From positions 248,001 through 312,000 of the forward strand of contig NZ_CP025795.1 of assembly GCF_002906655.1 (NCBI RefSeq): a DNA stretch of 64,000 bases. The letters are read 5' to 3'. Source of the DNA: Vibrio hyugaensis. GTDB taxonomy: Bacteria > Pseudomonadota > Gammaproteobacteria > Enterobacterales > Vibrionaceae. The notes under the pieces are model-generated. The model searched no databases and was not told the origin of the DNA. It worked only from the letters and a program-made list of their open reading frames with translations. Shown here one piece after another: positions 35,232 through 44,951 of the stretch (its first letter is position 1; each line of letters opens with the position of its first letter). A program made the position numbers and the translations under genes.

Positions 35232-38200
35232 ATGAAAAAAACGCTGTTAGCTCTTTCGGTAGTAGCATCATTTGGTCTTTCTTCTAATGCTTTTGCTTCA
35301 GATATTAAGTGTGGTATTTCAGTATCGCCTTCAGATTGCGCTGGTTGGAAAAAGCTGGATGACTGGTCAGAGAAAGGAGCAAATCCTGATTTGATTAATG
35401 ATCTTTTTGATGCGTATGAGAATGGCACTATTGAAGAAAAAGAATTGGCGAATAAAGCGGTATACGATGCCATTCAAGCAATGTCTAACGAGCAAAAGCT
35501 GGCAGCATTTGCAGTTCTTAATAATATTACTGTTTACAACGATAACCCTCTGACTCCTGAGGAAGAAGGTTATGACTCTCTGCTAGATCAAATCATCAAT
35601 GGTGGCAACATGGTTGGTGATAACCCAGAGCAAGAGAAAGCAATAAAAGATGCTTACAATGCATTTGAGCAAGCGAAGGCAGACGGAAAAATTACATTGC
35701 CTTCAGAAAATCCATTTGAACTAATTGAACTACCTGGTCAGCCTGCAGATGGAGACCTTCAGCCAATCGAAGATGTTATTGTTGAACCAGCTAAGCCAGT
35801 TACCAATGAACAAAAACTTGCGTTGGTAACGCACTTATTATCAGTAAGTAACATCGAAGCATCTTTGGAAGGCACAAGCTTTACGTTTAACCATCCTGAA
35901 CACGGCCAAATGACGATCGATTTAGCAACAATCTCGGAAGAGAACCTTGTAAAAGTTAAGGGGGCAATGAGAGATGTTGCTACTGATGGGATTGCTGAAC
36001 GTCGTCGTCAATTTGAAGAAGGGAACCTTCCTCCAATTAGTGATGATCTACCTCCCGTGGAGGATGTTATTGTTGAACCTATTACTCCCCCGACTGAGCT
36101 TGAAACTAAGATTGCTTGGTTTAATGGAGCAATGGATAAAGCGGGCAAAGATGCTTTCATCGACTTTGACCCGATGACAGGTAAACCAACTTTGTATCGT
36201 CCAGGGGAGACTCCTTTGAGCTTGGAAGGTAAAGAAAGTGAAGTTAAAAAAGCGATGCGTGAGAAAGCAAAAGAAACTTCTTTGGCTCACAAACGCAATA
36301 TCCTTGCAGATATGGAAGGTCATGCACAAGCTCGTATTCTTAATCGAGCTTTTGAAGAGGTTGGTTATAAAGCTAAGGTAACAATGAATGATGAAGGGCA
36401 CTTTGATCTTACCTTTATCGATCCGGTCTCAGGCAATGAAAGAACTATCGACCTTACTAAAGAAGTCGCTGCTGGTTACTTGGATCTCATCAAAGCTCAA
36501 GCTAAACAACGTATTATAGAAGATCTACCAGGTCTTGATCCTAAAGACCCAGAAGATGGCGAGCTTCCACCAATTGAAGATGTCATTGTCGATCCTATCT
36601 CTGGTGAAAAAATGGTCACTAATCGTGCTGAGTTAATGAACGAAGTGAATGCTATCGTTTCTGACCTTGGTGGTGATAGTCATCGTATCGATAAATATTT
36701 AACTTCTAGCGCTGAAGACAAAAAAGCCATGGCGCAAGCGCTTATTAAATATTCAGATTCAAATGAAGACCTTCATCGTACGTTGTCTCAAATTACCTTT
36801 GAAGTCCCAACGGGTAGCAATGGTGAAACTGAAACCAAATCAATGTTGGACTTCTTTAATGGTGTCGCTGATGGGACTACTTCTCCTGAAAATGGAATGA
36901 CTCAAGATGAATTAGCTCTTCGTAAAGGGCTTATGCCAAAGTTCGATGAAATTGATTCTAAGTTGCTAACTGGCGAAGTGGAGTTACGTGACGCGGCATA
37001 CAATGCAGAAACTCAGTTGAAAGAAACCATCACCGATACACAAAATGCTGTAATGACGAATGCTCAACATATTGAAGGTTTGAATGAGGCGGTTTCTAAG
37101 ACTCAGGTTGCAGTATTTGAAGTTCAAGAAGTAGCGAAGTCAAACGCAAACAGCATTGCGCAAGGCGAAATGGCACTGCGTAATGCAGCGCAATCAGCAG
37201 AGGAAGCGATGAAAGCTCACTTTGCTGGTCAAAAAGGTGCAGCAGAGTACCAACTAGGCCTAGCGAAAACAAATCTAGAGCATGCGGCTCAATCTATGGA
37301 AACGCAAATGACAGCGAAATTTGTGGATGCAGAAGCGTCAATGACAGCAGCGATTAAGAATCTACAAGCTCAAATTGACTCTCTAGGTGCAGGTACAAAC
37401 CCACCAGTGGATGGTGGTGTTAACCCAGATCTGGAAGCAGGCCTTAAGGTTGCTCGCGAGAAGGTTGAGTTAGCGTTCGCAGATGTAAATGCTCAACTGA
37501 ATGGTGGTAAAGACAACTTAGACGATGCAGCGACAGCAATGACTGCGGAGCTAACTGATAGTAAAGCGGAGTTGGAAGCGGTAGCAGCAATCTCGACAGA
37601 TCAAATGGCAGCTCAATTTGCAGCAATGCAAGCTCAACTAGACGAACAGGCTAAATTAATTGCTGAACTTCAAGCTGGTGAGAACCCAACAGTACCAAAT
37701 TCTGGAATTTCTCCTGAAGCTGAAGGTGCGCTACGTCAGGCTAGCGCAACGCTACAAGCTAAAATGGATGTGGCAGTAAACAAGTTACAAGATGCTCGTC
37801 AAGGTCTAGAAAAAGCTGCAGACGGTCTACGCTACGCAGATAAAGGAAATGGCGAAGTTGGTATTAACCCTCCAGCAAATACAAAGCCTAGCCATGAACT
37901 TGGTTCTGTCGGCCAAGGTCAAGCAGTCGCCTACGTTCAAAATGGAATGGAAGAGCTGTATAACGCTGGAAACGAGTATGCGGATCAAGCGGCTGGTAAA
38001 GCACTCGCTGATGCCAAGTCTTATACAGATACACAGATTGCAGGTATCAATTCTCGCATCGACGGCATTGAAGAAGACTTAAGCTCAGTGATGGCAACAG
38101 CACAAGCGGTGACAGCTGCTCGTCCTTACCTATCAATCAACCAAACATCTGCAATTGGTGTTGGTTTGGGACAAGCTGGTGACCAAGCAGCATTTGCATT

Positions 38201-38312
38201 GGGCTATGCTCATCGAATTAACGACAATTGGACGGCTAATGCTAATGTATCTGGTACGAGTGGCAATGAGATTGATTACTCCGTAGGTGCTGGTGTTTCT
38301 TATGCTTGGTAA
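35232..38312 (+). CDS. YadA-like trimeric autotransporter adhesin
   Basis: 1026 residues. Signal peptide MKKTLLALSVVASFGLSSNA (cut after AFA). The next ~450 residues are acidic and contain three modules, each joined by a linker with the motif P(I/V)EDVIV(E/D)P (encoded near 35763, 36055 and 36569). Residues ~580-930 are long heptad-like coiled coil (AVMTNAQHIEGLNEAVSKTQ; ADAKSYTDTQIAGINSRIDG). The last ~60 residues (YLSINQTSAIGVGLG, AALGYAHRINDNWTANANV-like, ending SYAW) form the YadA outer-membrane anchor. Such proteins trimerise and mediate surface adhesion. No YadA head repeats are visible, so the N-terminal part is unusual. Candidate control by the adjacent TetR-type regulator. Confidence 0.8.
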   Translation: MKKTLLALSVVASFGLSSNAFASDIKCGISVSPSDCAGWKKLDDWSEKGANPDLINDLFDAYENGTIEEKELANKAVYDAIQAMSNEQKLAAFAVLNNITVYNDNPLTPEEEGYDSLLDQIINGGNMVGDNPEQEKAIKDAYNAFEQAKADGKITLPSENPFELIELPGQPADGDLQPIEDVIVEPAKPVTNEQKLALVTHLLSVSNIEASLEGTSFTFNHPEHGQMTIDLATISEENLVKVKGAMRDVATDGIAERRRQFEEGNLPPISDDLPPVEDVIVEPITPPTELETKIAWFNGAMDKAGKDAFIDFDPMTGKPTLYRPGETPLSLEGKESEVKKAMREKAKETSLAHKRNILADMEGHAQARILNRAFEEVGYKAKVTMNDEGHFDLTFIDPVSGNERTIDLTKEVAAGYLDLIKAQAKQRIIEDLPGLDPKDPEDGELPPIEDVIVDPISGEKMVTNRAELMNEVNAIVSDLGGDSHRIDKYLTSSAEDKKAMAQALIKYSDSNEDLHRTLSQITFEVPTGSNGETETKSMLDFFNGVADGTTSPENGMTQDELALRKGLMPKFDEIDSKLLTGEVELRDAAYNAETQLKETITDTQNAVMTNAQHIEGLNEAVSKTQVAVFEVQEVAKSNANSIAQGEMALRNAAQSAEEAMKAHFAGQKGAAEYQLGLAKTNLEHAAQSMETQMTAKFVDAEASMTAAIKNLQAQIDSLGAGTNPPVDGGVNPDLEAGLKVAREKVELAFADVNAQLNGGKDNLDDAATAMTAELTDSKAELEAVAAISTDQMAAQFAAMQAQLDEQAKLIAELQAGENPTVPNSGISPEAEGALRQASATLQAKMDVAVNKLQDARQGLEKAADGLRYADKGNGEVGINPPANTKPSHELGSVGQGQAVAYVQNGMEELYNAGNEYADQAAGKALADAKSYTDTQIAGINSRIDGIEEDLSSVMATAQAVTAARPYLSINQTSAIGVGLGQAGDQAAFALGYAHRINDNWTANANVSGTSGNEIDYSVGAGVSYAW

Positions 38313-38381
38313 AAAGCAATTGGTTTAGCTCAACATTTTGAGTCAAATACATGAATTACCTATAAACTTGACCTAAGTTTA

Positions 38382-38406
38382 CCGCCCTTCGGGGCGGGTT
38401 TTCTTT
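38382..38406 (+). terminator. Terminator of the adhesin gene
   Basis: CCGCCC-TTCG-GGGCGG hairpin with the stable UUCG loop, followed by GTTTTCTTTT. Confidence 0.9.
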
Positions 38407-38607
38407 TCTAGTTACAAGTAAAGTTAATCAAGCGATTCATTTCCCTTCTCTTTGAATGCCTTAAGTATCTTCCCCAATTTAAATAACCTGCACACACTCT
38501 TTATTTTTCTCTTAAGTTTTAATGTTTGGATTATATTGATAAGTAAAAGATGGTATAAATCACCCATTGTCGATAATAATTGAATGCTTATGAAGAAATA
38601 CGAAGAA

Positions 38608-39048
38608 TTAGTTCAAGATATCATCTTTGCGATCTTGTGACTTATCGGGTTTATTGGTTTCAGTGGACTTATCTTTCAGTGTCACTACTTCTTTTTCCGG
38701 CAGTTCTGCTGCTTCCCCGAAGAACTTTCCTCCCGGTTCAATGCTCAGGTTGTTGCTCCAAATTTTGCCACTGACACGGCCTTTTGCTAGTACTTGGATG
38801 TGTTCAGCGTGACAGTTACCATCAAGAAGGCCGTTGACGATCAGTTGTTTAGCGTAGATGTCGCCTTTAACACGGCCGCTTTCTGCAACGACCAATGTGC
38901 CTTCTACGTGCAATTGGCCTTCGATAATGCCATCGACCTGAATATCGCTTTCTACTTTGAGTTCTCCGCTAACAGAACAGCCTTTGGCGATGAGAGTTGA
39001 AGCTGATGAGCCACTCGCTGTTCCACGGTTTTGATTAAAGATTCCCAT
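38608..39048 (-). CDS. Bactofilin (polymer-forming cytoskeletal protein)
   Basis: 146 residues. The bactofilin core, a right-handed beta-helix, spans ~18-110 (STLIAKGCSVSGELKVESDI, QVDGIIEGQLHVEG, GRVKGDIYAKQLIVNGLLDG). Tails on either side are polar and disordered. Bactofilins form filaments at the inner membrane and guide cell-wall enzymes. Its first 32 codons overlap the end of the M23 peptidase gene in another frame (97 bp). ATG 39048 has GGAG upstream. Confidence 0.88.
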   Translation of the reverse strand: MGIFNQNRGTASGSSASTLIAKGCSVSGELKVESDIQVDGIIEGQLHVEGTLVVAESGRVKGDIYAKQLIVNGLLDGNCHAEHIQVLAKGRVSGKIWSNNLSIEPGGKFFGEAAELPEKEVVTLKDKSTETNKPDKSQDRKDDILN

Positions 39049-39905
39049 CGTATTCTTCGCTCCTTGGTAAAGATGTCTTCAAAATTATTGAGGTTCCAAT
39101 CCACGAATGGCCTTGGGTTTAAAGCCCGTCCAATAAATCTCACTTCATAATGAAGGTGAGGACCAGAAGAGAGGCCTGTATTGCCAGAAATGGCGATTAG
39201 CTGTCCTTTTTTGACAAACTCACCGGTTTTGACTTTGAACCCTTTCAAGTGCGAATAAGAGCTCGAAAAGCCGAATGAATGTTGTAACCGTAAGAAGTTG
39301 CCTGAACCTTTTTTACTGCGTCGAGTCACTTCAACGATCCCATCTGCTGGGGCGTAAATCTTGGTTCCGGTGTTCACCGCGAAATCTAATCCACGATGCA
39401 TCTTAGAGACTTTGGTTACTGGGTGAATCCGCTTACCAAAGCCTGAAGAGAGGCGAGCTTTCCCTACGGGTGAGCTATTAGGAATTTGATTGAGCATCAC
39501 CATACGAACATTGGAAGTGATGGCGGCAGTATCAAAGCGCGCCTCCAAACTGTTGCTGGTGGACTCTTTAGCTACGCCGAGCACTTTCTCTAATTCTCCC
39601 AGACGTTCGGATACCAACTGCACACGTTCTTCTCGTTCAGACAAGTCGTTTTCTAGTTCTGATTTGAGCGTTTTTAAATCGCTGAGCTCTTGGCCGATGC
39701 TACGCGTATGCTCAGTTAGTTCTGCTTGTTTACTCTCCGCATTATCGACTTGTGTATAAAGGTGGTTCACCAGAACTGCCGTTGCCGCTAACGCTAAAAT
39801 AAACACAGCCAAAAAGGTTTGCAGTTTGCGTTGCGTGGCTTTGCTGAAATACCAATGCTTGGAGCCATTAATGGTCGAGATGGAGAGCGTCAGCTGATCT
39901 TTCAT
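38952..39905 (-). CDS. M23-family peptidoglycan endopeptidase
   Basis: 317 residues. A signal-anchor helix (LQTFLAVFILALAATAVLVN, ~28-47) is followed by a coiled coil (~50-115; SKQAELTEHTRSIGQELSDL) and the LytM/M23 domain (~165-290). Zinc ligands are seen in KMHRGLDFAVNTG (His, Asp) and GPHLHYEVRF (HxH), so the enzyme looks active. It would cut peptide cross-links of the cell wall. The following bactofilin gene overlaps its last 32 codons. A bactofilin next to an M23 enzyme is known from shape-control systems such as CcmA/Csd1 of Helicobacter. Confidence 0.9.
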   Translation of the reverse strand: MKDQLTLSISTINGSKHWYFSKATQRKLQTFLAVFILALAATAVLVNHLYTQVDNAESKQAELTEHTRSIGQELSDLKTLKSELENDLSEREERVQLVSERLGELEKVLGVAKESTSNSLEARFDTAAITSNVRMVMLNQIPNSSPVGKARLSSGFGKRIHPVTKVSKMHRGLDFAVNTGTKIYAPADGIVEVTRRSKKGSGNFLRLQHSFGFSSSYSHLKGFKVKTGEFVKKGQLIAISGNTGLSSGPHLHYEVRFIGRALNPRPFVDWNLNNFEDIFTKERRIRWESLIKTVEQRVAHQLQLSSPKAVLLAENSK

Positions 39906-40357
39906 GGCGGTCTTGGGGCGATAATTACACGAGATTTATTACTGATAACTCTGACTGTAAGGAAAACGCGTTGTCGCTTCTAGAGCTAAAAAGGAGCGAA
40001 ATGTCAGGGCGTGAGCTGTTTTCAGACAATAAAGAAAAGTCCGCAGTCAGATTTAATCTTGAGTGGGTTTTGGTCGGTAGGCGCTGAGGAACTAATACTT
40101 TTGATTGAGTAAATTGCCAATAGTATGGTTAAGCAATTCAATGTAGTTCACGTTTGTCTTATAAATGTCGGATATTTTAAGAAATTGGCATTCAGTAAAT
40201 TGATAACTCTGTTTGGGGGTTTATGATGGCGTTGAACTCGAATAAACGTCTGAATTCGAGAATGAAAACTCTCACCGATTAAGACGTTCATTAAAGGCTT
40301 ATTGCTAACTCAGACCTACTGGTTTGAGGACATAAAATCAAGACAACGGAGTTGGTC
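39906..40357. other. Intergenic region, 452 bp
   Basis: Between the M23 gene and the DUF-like envelope gene, divergently arranged. AT-rich in its right half. I see no gene, hairpin or repeat that I would defend; it should hold two promoters. Confidence 0.45.
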
Positions 40358-42091
40358 GTGAAAAAACTATTATTAGCTACTGCAGTGGTCGCAGCAGCGG
40401 GTGGTGCAGGCTATCTGTACCAAAACAACCTTACTCAAGGTGAATCATCAAGCTCATTACTTACACTAGTTCCAGCAGATACCTTGATGATTACTTACCA
40501 AACGGAACCTTTCAGTCACTACGAATACATGAACGCCTTCGGTACATCACAGCAGCCACCAATGGCAGAGCTGTTTACTGAAGAAGATTTGACTCCTGGT
40601 TTGCAGTTCGCGGTGAACTTCTTAGATGCTTATATGGCGTCAGCGTCTTCTCCAGAGAGCCTAAAAGCCTTCTTGGGTACAGGCGATATGGTGAACCCTA
40701 TCATCTACACATTGGGGCTTGTTCCGGTTTACAAATTGCAACTCGAGACTCCTACTGCATTGTGGAAAACCTTAGATGAGCAAGAACAGCTCGCAGGCAT
40801 TCAGCATGAGCTTGTGAAGCTGGACACGATTGAGTTTCGTCGTTATGAGCTGACTGATTCGCAAGACCCGCAATTGGGGATTGGCCTAGCGGTTGGTGTC
40901 GTAAACAACGTGCTGACCGTAACGTTCGATATTCCAGAGCTGGGTGTTGAAAATCCGCTTAAATTGGCGTTTGGCCTTGAATCTCCAAAGAACAACATTG
41001 TTGACTCTGGCCGTTTAGAGGCAGTGAAAACTAAATACGGTGCGAGCAATAACTCATTTGGTATTTTTGATATCCGCGAAGTCATTAAGGGGTTAACTAC
41101 GCTAGATGGCAACAGAATGGCGCGTCAGCTGAAGATGGCTGAATCTGACCCGACGCTTGATGCACTTCGCTCACCAGCTTGTCACACTGAGTTCACTCAA
41201 ATTGCAGAGAACTGGCCACAAATGGTGGCGTTTGCTAAATACAGTGCAAGCGACAACAAAGCTCGTATCAACGGCAGCTTCGTTGTGGAATCGAAAAACC
41301 AAGTCATTTTGGAAGCATTACAATCAATGCGTGGAGTACTTGCTGAGTCAAATGGTGAGCAGAGCATGTTCAGCGTGGCTTTAGGCTTAGATGTTGCAAC
41401 GCTTGCTCCTGCTATAGGTAAGATCTGGACGGATTTAACCACTCCTGAATACCAATGTTCGATCCTAGCGCAAGCACAGAACGACATGCGTGGTCAGAAC
41501 CCTGCACCAGCGATCAGCATGGGCGCAGGCATGGCAAATGGTCTGAAAGGTTTGAGCATGGAAATGTTCGGTCTTGATGTAAACATGAATGGCGAATACG
41601 GGCCTGAGCTAGGTCAGTTGGATGCGATCTTCTCGATCTCAGCAGACGATCCAAACATGCTGCTGCAAACGGCACAAATGTTCATGCCTGAACTGTCACA
41701 GATTCAAATTCAGCCAGACAACCAACCAGTGAACATTGGTGGTTTGCTTGAACCATATGCAGGTAAACCAATGGATGTGTTTGCTCGTCTAAATGGCAGC
41801 CATCTAACGCTGTACAGTGGTGATGCGGCGGCGGCAGCAAGTGAGAAAGTGATGGCTCAGCCGTTAACTGCAAATGGTCTATTGAGCTTCACTATGGACT
41901 CAGATCGCGTACTTGAAGTGATTGAAACGGCGTCTAAAGTTTCTGGTGAACCGGTACCAGAAGATGTGAAAATGAGCCTGCAAGGTGAGCTGATCGGTGG
42001 CATGTCTCTGGATGTGACCAAAGACGGCATTGCGTTTGACTTCGACTACACAGGCTCAACCAAACCACAAGTGAAGGTTGTGCAGCAGTAA
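40358..42091 (+). CDS. Exported or membrane-anchored protein of unknown function
   Basis: 577 residues. The start is GTG at 40358 with GGAG seven bases upstream. The N-terminus (MKKLLLATAVVAAAGGAGYL) is a signal peptide or anchor. The rest is mostly beta-strand and acidic (LLTLVPADTLMITYQTEPFS; ALGLDVATLAPAIGKIWTDL; GMSLDVTKDGIAFDFDYTGS). The opening phrase 'VPADTLMITY' recalls DUF3352-type proteins but I am not sure of the family. It has two cysteines (in SPACHTE and EYQCSI) that may pair. Monocistronic with a strong terminator. Confidence 0.7.
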   Translation: MKKLLLATAVVAAAGGAGYLYQNNLTQGESSSSLLTLVPADTLMITYQTEPFSHYEYMNAFGTSQQPPMAELFTEEDLTPGLQFAVNFLDAYMASASSPESLKAFLGTGDMVNPIIYTLGLVPVYKLQLETPTALWKTLDEQEQLAGIQHELVKLDTIEFRRYELTDSQDPQLGIGLAVGVVNNVLTVTFDIPELGVENPLKLAFGLESPKNNIVDSGRLEAVKTKYGASNNSFGIFDIREVIKGLTTLDGNRMARQLKMAESDPTLDALRSPACHTEFTQIAENWPQMVAFAKYSASDNKARINGSFVVESKNQVILEALQSMRGVLAESNGEQSMFSVALGLDVATLAPAIGKIWTDLTTPEYQCSILAQAQNDMRGQNPAPAISMGAGMANGLKGLSMEMFGLDVNMNGEYGPELGQLDAIFSISADDPNMLLQTAQMFMPELSQIQIQPDNQPVNIGGLLEPYAGKPMDVFARLNGSHLTLYSGDAAAAASEKVMAQPLTANGLLSFTMDSDRVLEVIETASKVSGEPVPEDVKMSLQGELIGGMSLDVTKDGIAFDFDYTGSTKPQVKVVQQ

Positions 42092-42130
42092 GCGTTATTC
42101 TTCAATGACGAAGCATTTCTTATTTAAGCA

Positions 42131-42156
42131 AAAGGCGGCATTTGATGCCGCCTTTT
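42131..42156. terminator. Bidirectional terminator
   Basis: AAAGGCGGCAT-TTG-ATGCCGCCTTT followed by T-run. It separates the 577-residue protein gene from the convergent iron-transport operon. Confidence 0.9.
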
Positions 42157-42187
42157 TTCAACTTACTTTTAGGTCTTGGGGTTTTCT

Positions 42188-42949
42188 CTAGCGTCGGTAG
42201 TACAAAGAAATACGGTTGCCATTAATTTCTTGGACTATAAATGGAATCTCGTAAATATCGCTCAGCACTTCGGCATCAATCACTTCTTCAACCAAGCCCG
42301 CTTTGATGACTTCACCAAGTTTCATCGCCACGATGTGGTCGGAATAACAAGACGCGAAGTTGATGTCGTGAATTACGATTACTACGGCTTTGTTCTTCAT
42401 CTCCGCTAGCTTGCGAAGCGTACTCATGATGTCGACGGAGTGTTTGATGTCGAGGTTATTCAGCGGTTCATCCAAGAATATATAGTCGGTATCTTGCGCC
42501 ACCACCATAGCAATAAACGCCATTTGACGTTGACCGCCCGACAGTTGGTCGATAAAGCGATCTTTCAAATGGTCGATTTCCAGATGTTGCATCGATTCAT
42601 CAATGATGCGGTGATCTTCTTCTGTCAGACGACCTTGCGAGTACGGGAAGCGACCAAACGCCACTAAATCACGCACCGTAAAGCGCATGTTGATGTTGTT
42701 TGATTGGCGCAGCACTGATAGGCGCTTTGCCAAGTCTTCGGTGTTCCATTGGTCAAGCGGCTTATCACCAATTACGACGCTACCAGCATCGCTTTCTGTT
42801 AGTCGGCTTGCCATAGACAGCAGGGTACTTTTACCCGCACCGTTAGGGCCAATAATGCTGGTTACTTTGCCCAGTGGAAAAAGGGCATCGGCGTTTTTTA
42901 CCACGTATTTTTCGTTGTATTTTTTGCTAAGACCTTGAATACGGATCAT
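42188..42949 (-). CDS. vctC: Ferric siderophore ABC transporter ATPase (VctC-like)
   Basis: 253 residues from ATG 42949. Walker A GPNGAGKST, signature LSGGQRQMAFIAMV, Walker B YIFLDEPLNNLD and H-loop VIVIHDINFA are all present. It belongs to the FecE/FepC group of iron-chelate ATPases. The gene closes the order binding protein-permease-permease-ATPase, the same order as V. cholerae vctPDGC (catechol siderophore uptake). It lies 11 bp after the second permease gene. Confidence 0.85.
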   Translation of the reverse strand: MIRIQGLSKKYNEKYVVKNADALFPLGKVTSIIGPNGAGKSTLLSMASRLTESDAGSVVIGDKPLDQWNTEDLAKRLSVLRQSNNINMRFTVRDLVAFGRFPYSQGRLTEEDHRIIDESMQHLEIDHLKDRFIDQLSGGQRQMAFIAMVVAQDTDYIFLDEPLNNLDIKHSVDIMSTLRKLAEMKNKAVVIVIHDINFASCYSDHIVAMKLGEVIKAGLVEEVIDAEVLSDIYEIPFIVQEINGNRISLYYRR

Positions 42950-42960
42950 GCGATAAACCC

Positions 42961-43911
42961 TTAATCGAATTTGTTTTTCATAAGCAGAAGCAAGAAGTAG
43001 CCGCCGCCGATAAAGTTGATGATAACGCTGATGGTGGTGTCGAAATCGAACAGATTTTCTACCACCCATTGACCGCCGGACAGCAGTACAACTGACAGTA
43101 CTGAGCTCGCGACAATCAATAAGCGATGCTGGTAGCCAGTGAAGATTTGGCGAGCCAGAGCCACAACAATCAAGCCAAAGAACAGAATTGGACCAATCAA
43201 TGCGGTCGAGATAGACACCATCAAAGTGATGATGAACATGACTTGCATGGTCAGTTTATGGGTATCCACACCTAGGCTTTTCGCGTTGTCGACGCCAAGC
43301 CACATCACGTCCAATTTGTGGGCAATACGCATTAGGTACGCACCACACAGCAGCATCGGAACCGCACACCAGTACACCAACTCACTGTTGATGTTGTTAA
43401 AGCTCGCGAACATTGAACTTTGGATGAAAGTGAACTCATCTGGGTCGGTGATCATGGTGAAGAAACCAGTGACACTGTTGAACAAGCTGCTCAGCACGAT
43501 ACCAATCAACAAAAGGGTGAAGATATTGCGCTGACGACCACGGAAGTAGAAGCTGAACAAAGTCATTGCACACACAATCATGATGCCAGTCGACAACACG
43601 AAGTTGAGTTTGCTGTTGATGACTAAAGCACTCAAGCCGCCAAACATTACTACGAGCAGCACTTGAATCATCACGTACATGGAATCAAAACCCAGAATTG
43701 AAGGGGTGAGGATTCGGTTGTTGGTGATGGTCTGGAAAATCAGTGACGACGACGCAATCGCCATCGCTGCCAAGACAATCGCCAGCACTTTCGGGATGCG
43801 ACGTGACAAGAAGAACTGGTAGTTATCTGGCGTTAAGCCTTTGCCGATGAACACCGCACAAATCAAAACTGCCGCGATTGCCAGCAGCGTTACTTTCATA
43901 GAATCACGCAT
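42961..43911 (-). CDS. vctG: Ferric siderophore ABC permease (VctG-like)
   Basis: 316 residues with about 9-10 membrane helices of the FecCD type (FLSRRIPKVLAIVLAAMAIA; ILGFDSMYVMIQVLLVVMFG; TALIGPILFFGLIVVALARQ). It pairs with the other permease to form the inner-membrane channel. Overlaps the upstream permease gene by 8 bp, so the two are translationally coupled. Confidence 0.85.
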   Translation of the reverse strand: MRDSMKVTLLAIAAVLICAVFIGKGLTPDNYQFFLSRRIPKVLAIVLAAMAIASSSLIFQTITNNRILTPSILGFDSMYVMIQVLLVVMFGGLSALVINSKLNFVLSTGIMIVCAMTLFSFYFRGRQRNIFTLLLIGIVLSSLFNSVTGFFTMITDPDEFTFIQSSMFASFNNINSELVYWCAVPMLLCGAYLMRIAHKLDVMWLGVDNAKSLGVDTHKLTMQVMFIITLMVSISTALIGPILFFGLIVVALARQIFTGYQHRLLIVASSVLSVVLLSGGQWVVENLFDFDTTISVIINFIGGGYFLLLLMKNKFD

Positions 43912-44860
43912 TCGATTTGTCTCTCAGAACTAGGTAAATGAAGATTGAGCCACCCAAGATGCTGATGATCATCGAAATTGGAATCTCGTAAGGGAAGATG
44001 ATGAGACGACCGAGGATGTCGCAAGTAAGCACCAAAATCACGCCTGCGTATGCGGTCCAAGGCAAGTTGCGACGCATGTTGTCACCAATGAACAGCGACA
44101 CAAGGTTTGGCACGATAAGTCCGAGAAACGGAATCATGCCAACGATCATCACCACCGATGACGACAGCACAGCCACAAGGATGACACCGACCAAAACAAT
44201 GCGCTGGTAGTTCAAACCAATGTTTTTCGCGAAACTCTCACCCACGCTCGCCGCACTAAAGCGGTTGGCATAAGCGTAAGCCAGAACCGAGACAGGGAGC
44301 GCAAGGTACAAGAATTCGTAGTTACCACGCAATACCGATGCAAAGTTAGCCACCGTCCAAGAACCAAGGGTCTGTACTAGGTCGTATTTGTAGGCAATAA
44401 AGGTGGTCATGGAAGAAACTACGTTGCCATACATGATGCCTATCAGCGGGACGAGCACGGTGTTCTTAAACTTCAAACGTTGTAAGAAGCGCACGAAGAT
44501 CACCGTACCAATCACAGAGAAAGCGAAGATGGTGATCAGGTGTACCCAACTGCTCATGTCTGCAAACAGAATCAGCGCGACGATGTAGCCGAACATTGCC
44601 CAATCGACCGTACCCGTAGTAGATGGGGCTGCAAAGCGGTTTTGCACGATCTGCTGCATGATCAAACCAGCAATACTTAAGCCTGCACCAGCTAAGACGA
44701 TGGCCAACAAGCGGGGTAATCGGCTAACCAACAAGATGTTCAAACTGTGGCTGTCACCGGCCAAAATCTGCGAGAGAGAAACGTTCGCCACCCCAACCAG
44801 CAAAGAGGCGCAGGCGAGTACAACGAGCAATAAAAAAGCCAAGATATGATGTAATTTCAT
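43904..44860 (-). CDS. vctD: Ferric siderophore ABC permease (VctD-like)
   Basis: 318 residues from ATG 44860. FecCD-type permease with the family phrase SRLPRLLAIVLAGAGLSIAG followed by the typical long helices, and VGMIPFLGLIVPNLVSLFIG in the C-terminal half. It begins 91 bp after the vctP-like gene, with a hairpin in between (44890-44923). Confidence 0.85.
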   Translation of the reverse strand: MKLHHILAFLLLVVLACASLLVGVANVSLSQILAGDSHSLNILLVSRLPRLLAIVLAGAGLSIAGLIMQQIVQNRFAAPSTTGTVDWAMFGYIVALILFADMSSWVHLITIFAFSVIGTVIFVRFLQRLKFKNTVLVPLIGIMYGNVVSSMTTFIAYKYDLVQTLGSWTVANFASVLRGNYEFLYLALPVSVLAYAYANRFSAASVGESFAKNIGLNYQRIVLVGVILVAVLSSSVVMIVGMIPFLGLIVPNLVSLFIGDNMRRNLPWTAYAGVILVLTCDILGRLIIFPYEIPISMIISILGGSIFIYLVLRDKSNA

Positions 44861-44889
44861 GGTGTATTTATAGGGTGATAAAAACAACA

Positions 44890-44923
44890 ATGACCTTTCG
44901 CACCGTGAAGCGGGAAAGGTCAT
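44890..44923 (-). terminator. Intra-operon hairpin between vctP- and vctD-like genes
   Basis: Perfect 10-bp arms ATGACCTTTC / GAAAGGTCAT around a 14-base loop; on the - strand TGTTGTTTTT follows. It could stop part of the transcripts so that binding protein is made in excess over the membrane parts. Confidence 0.6.
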
Positions 44924-44951
44924 CGATTAGAGTGAGATTGAACCGAATCTG

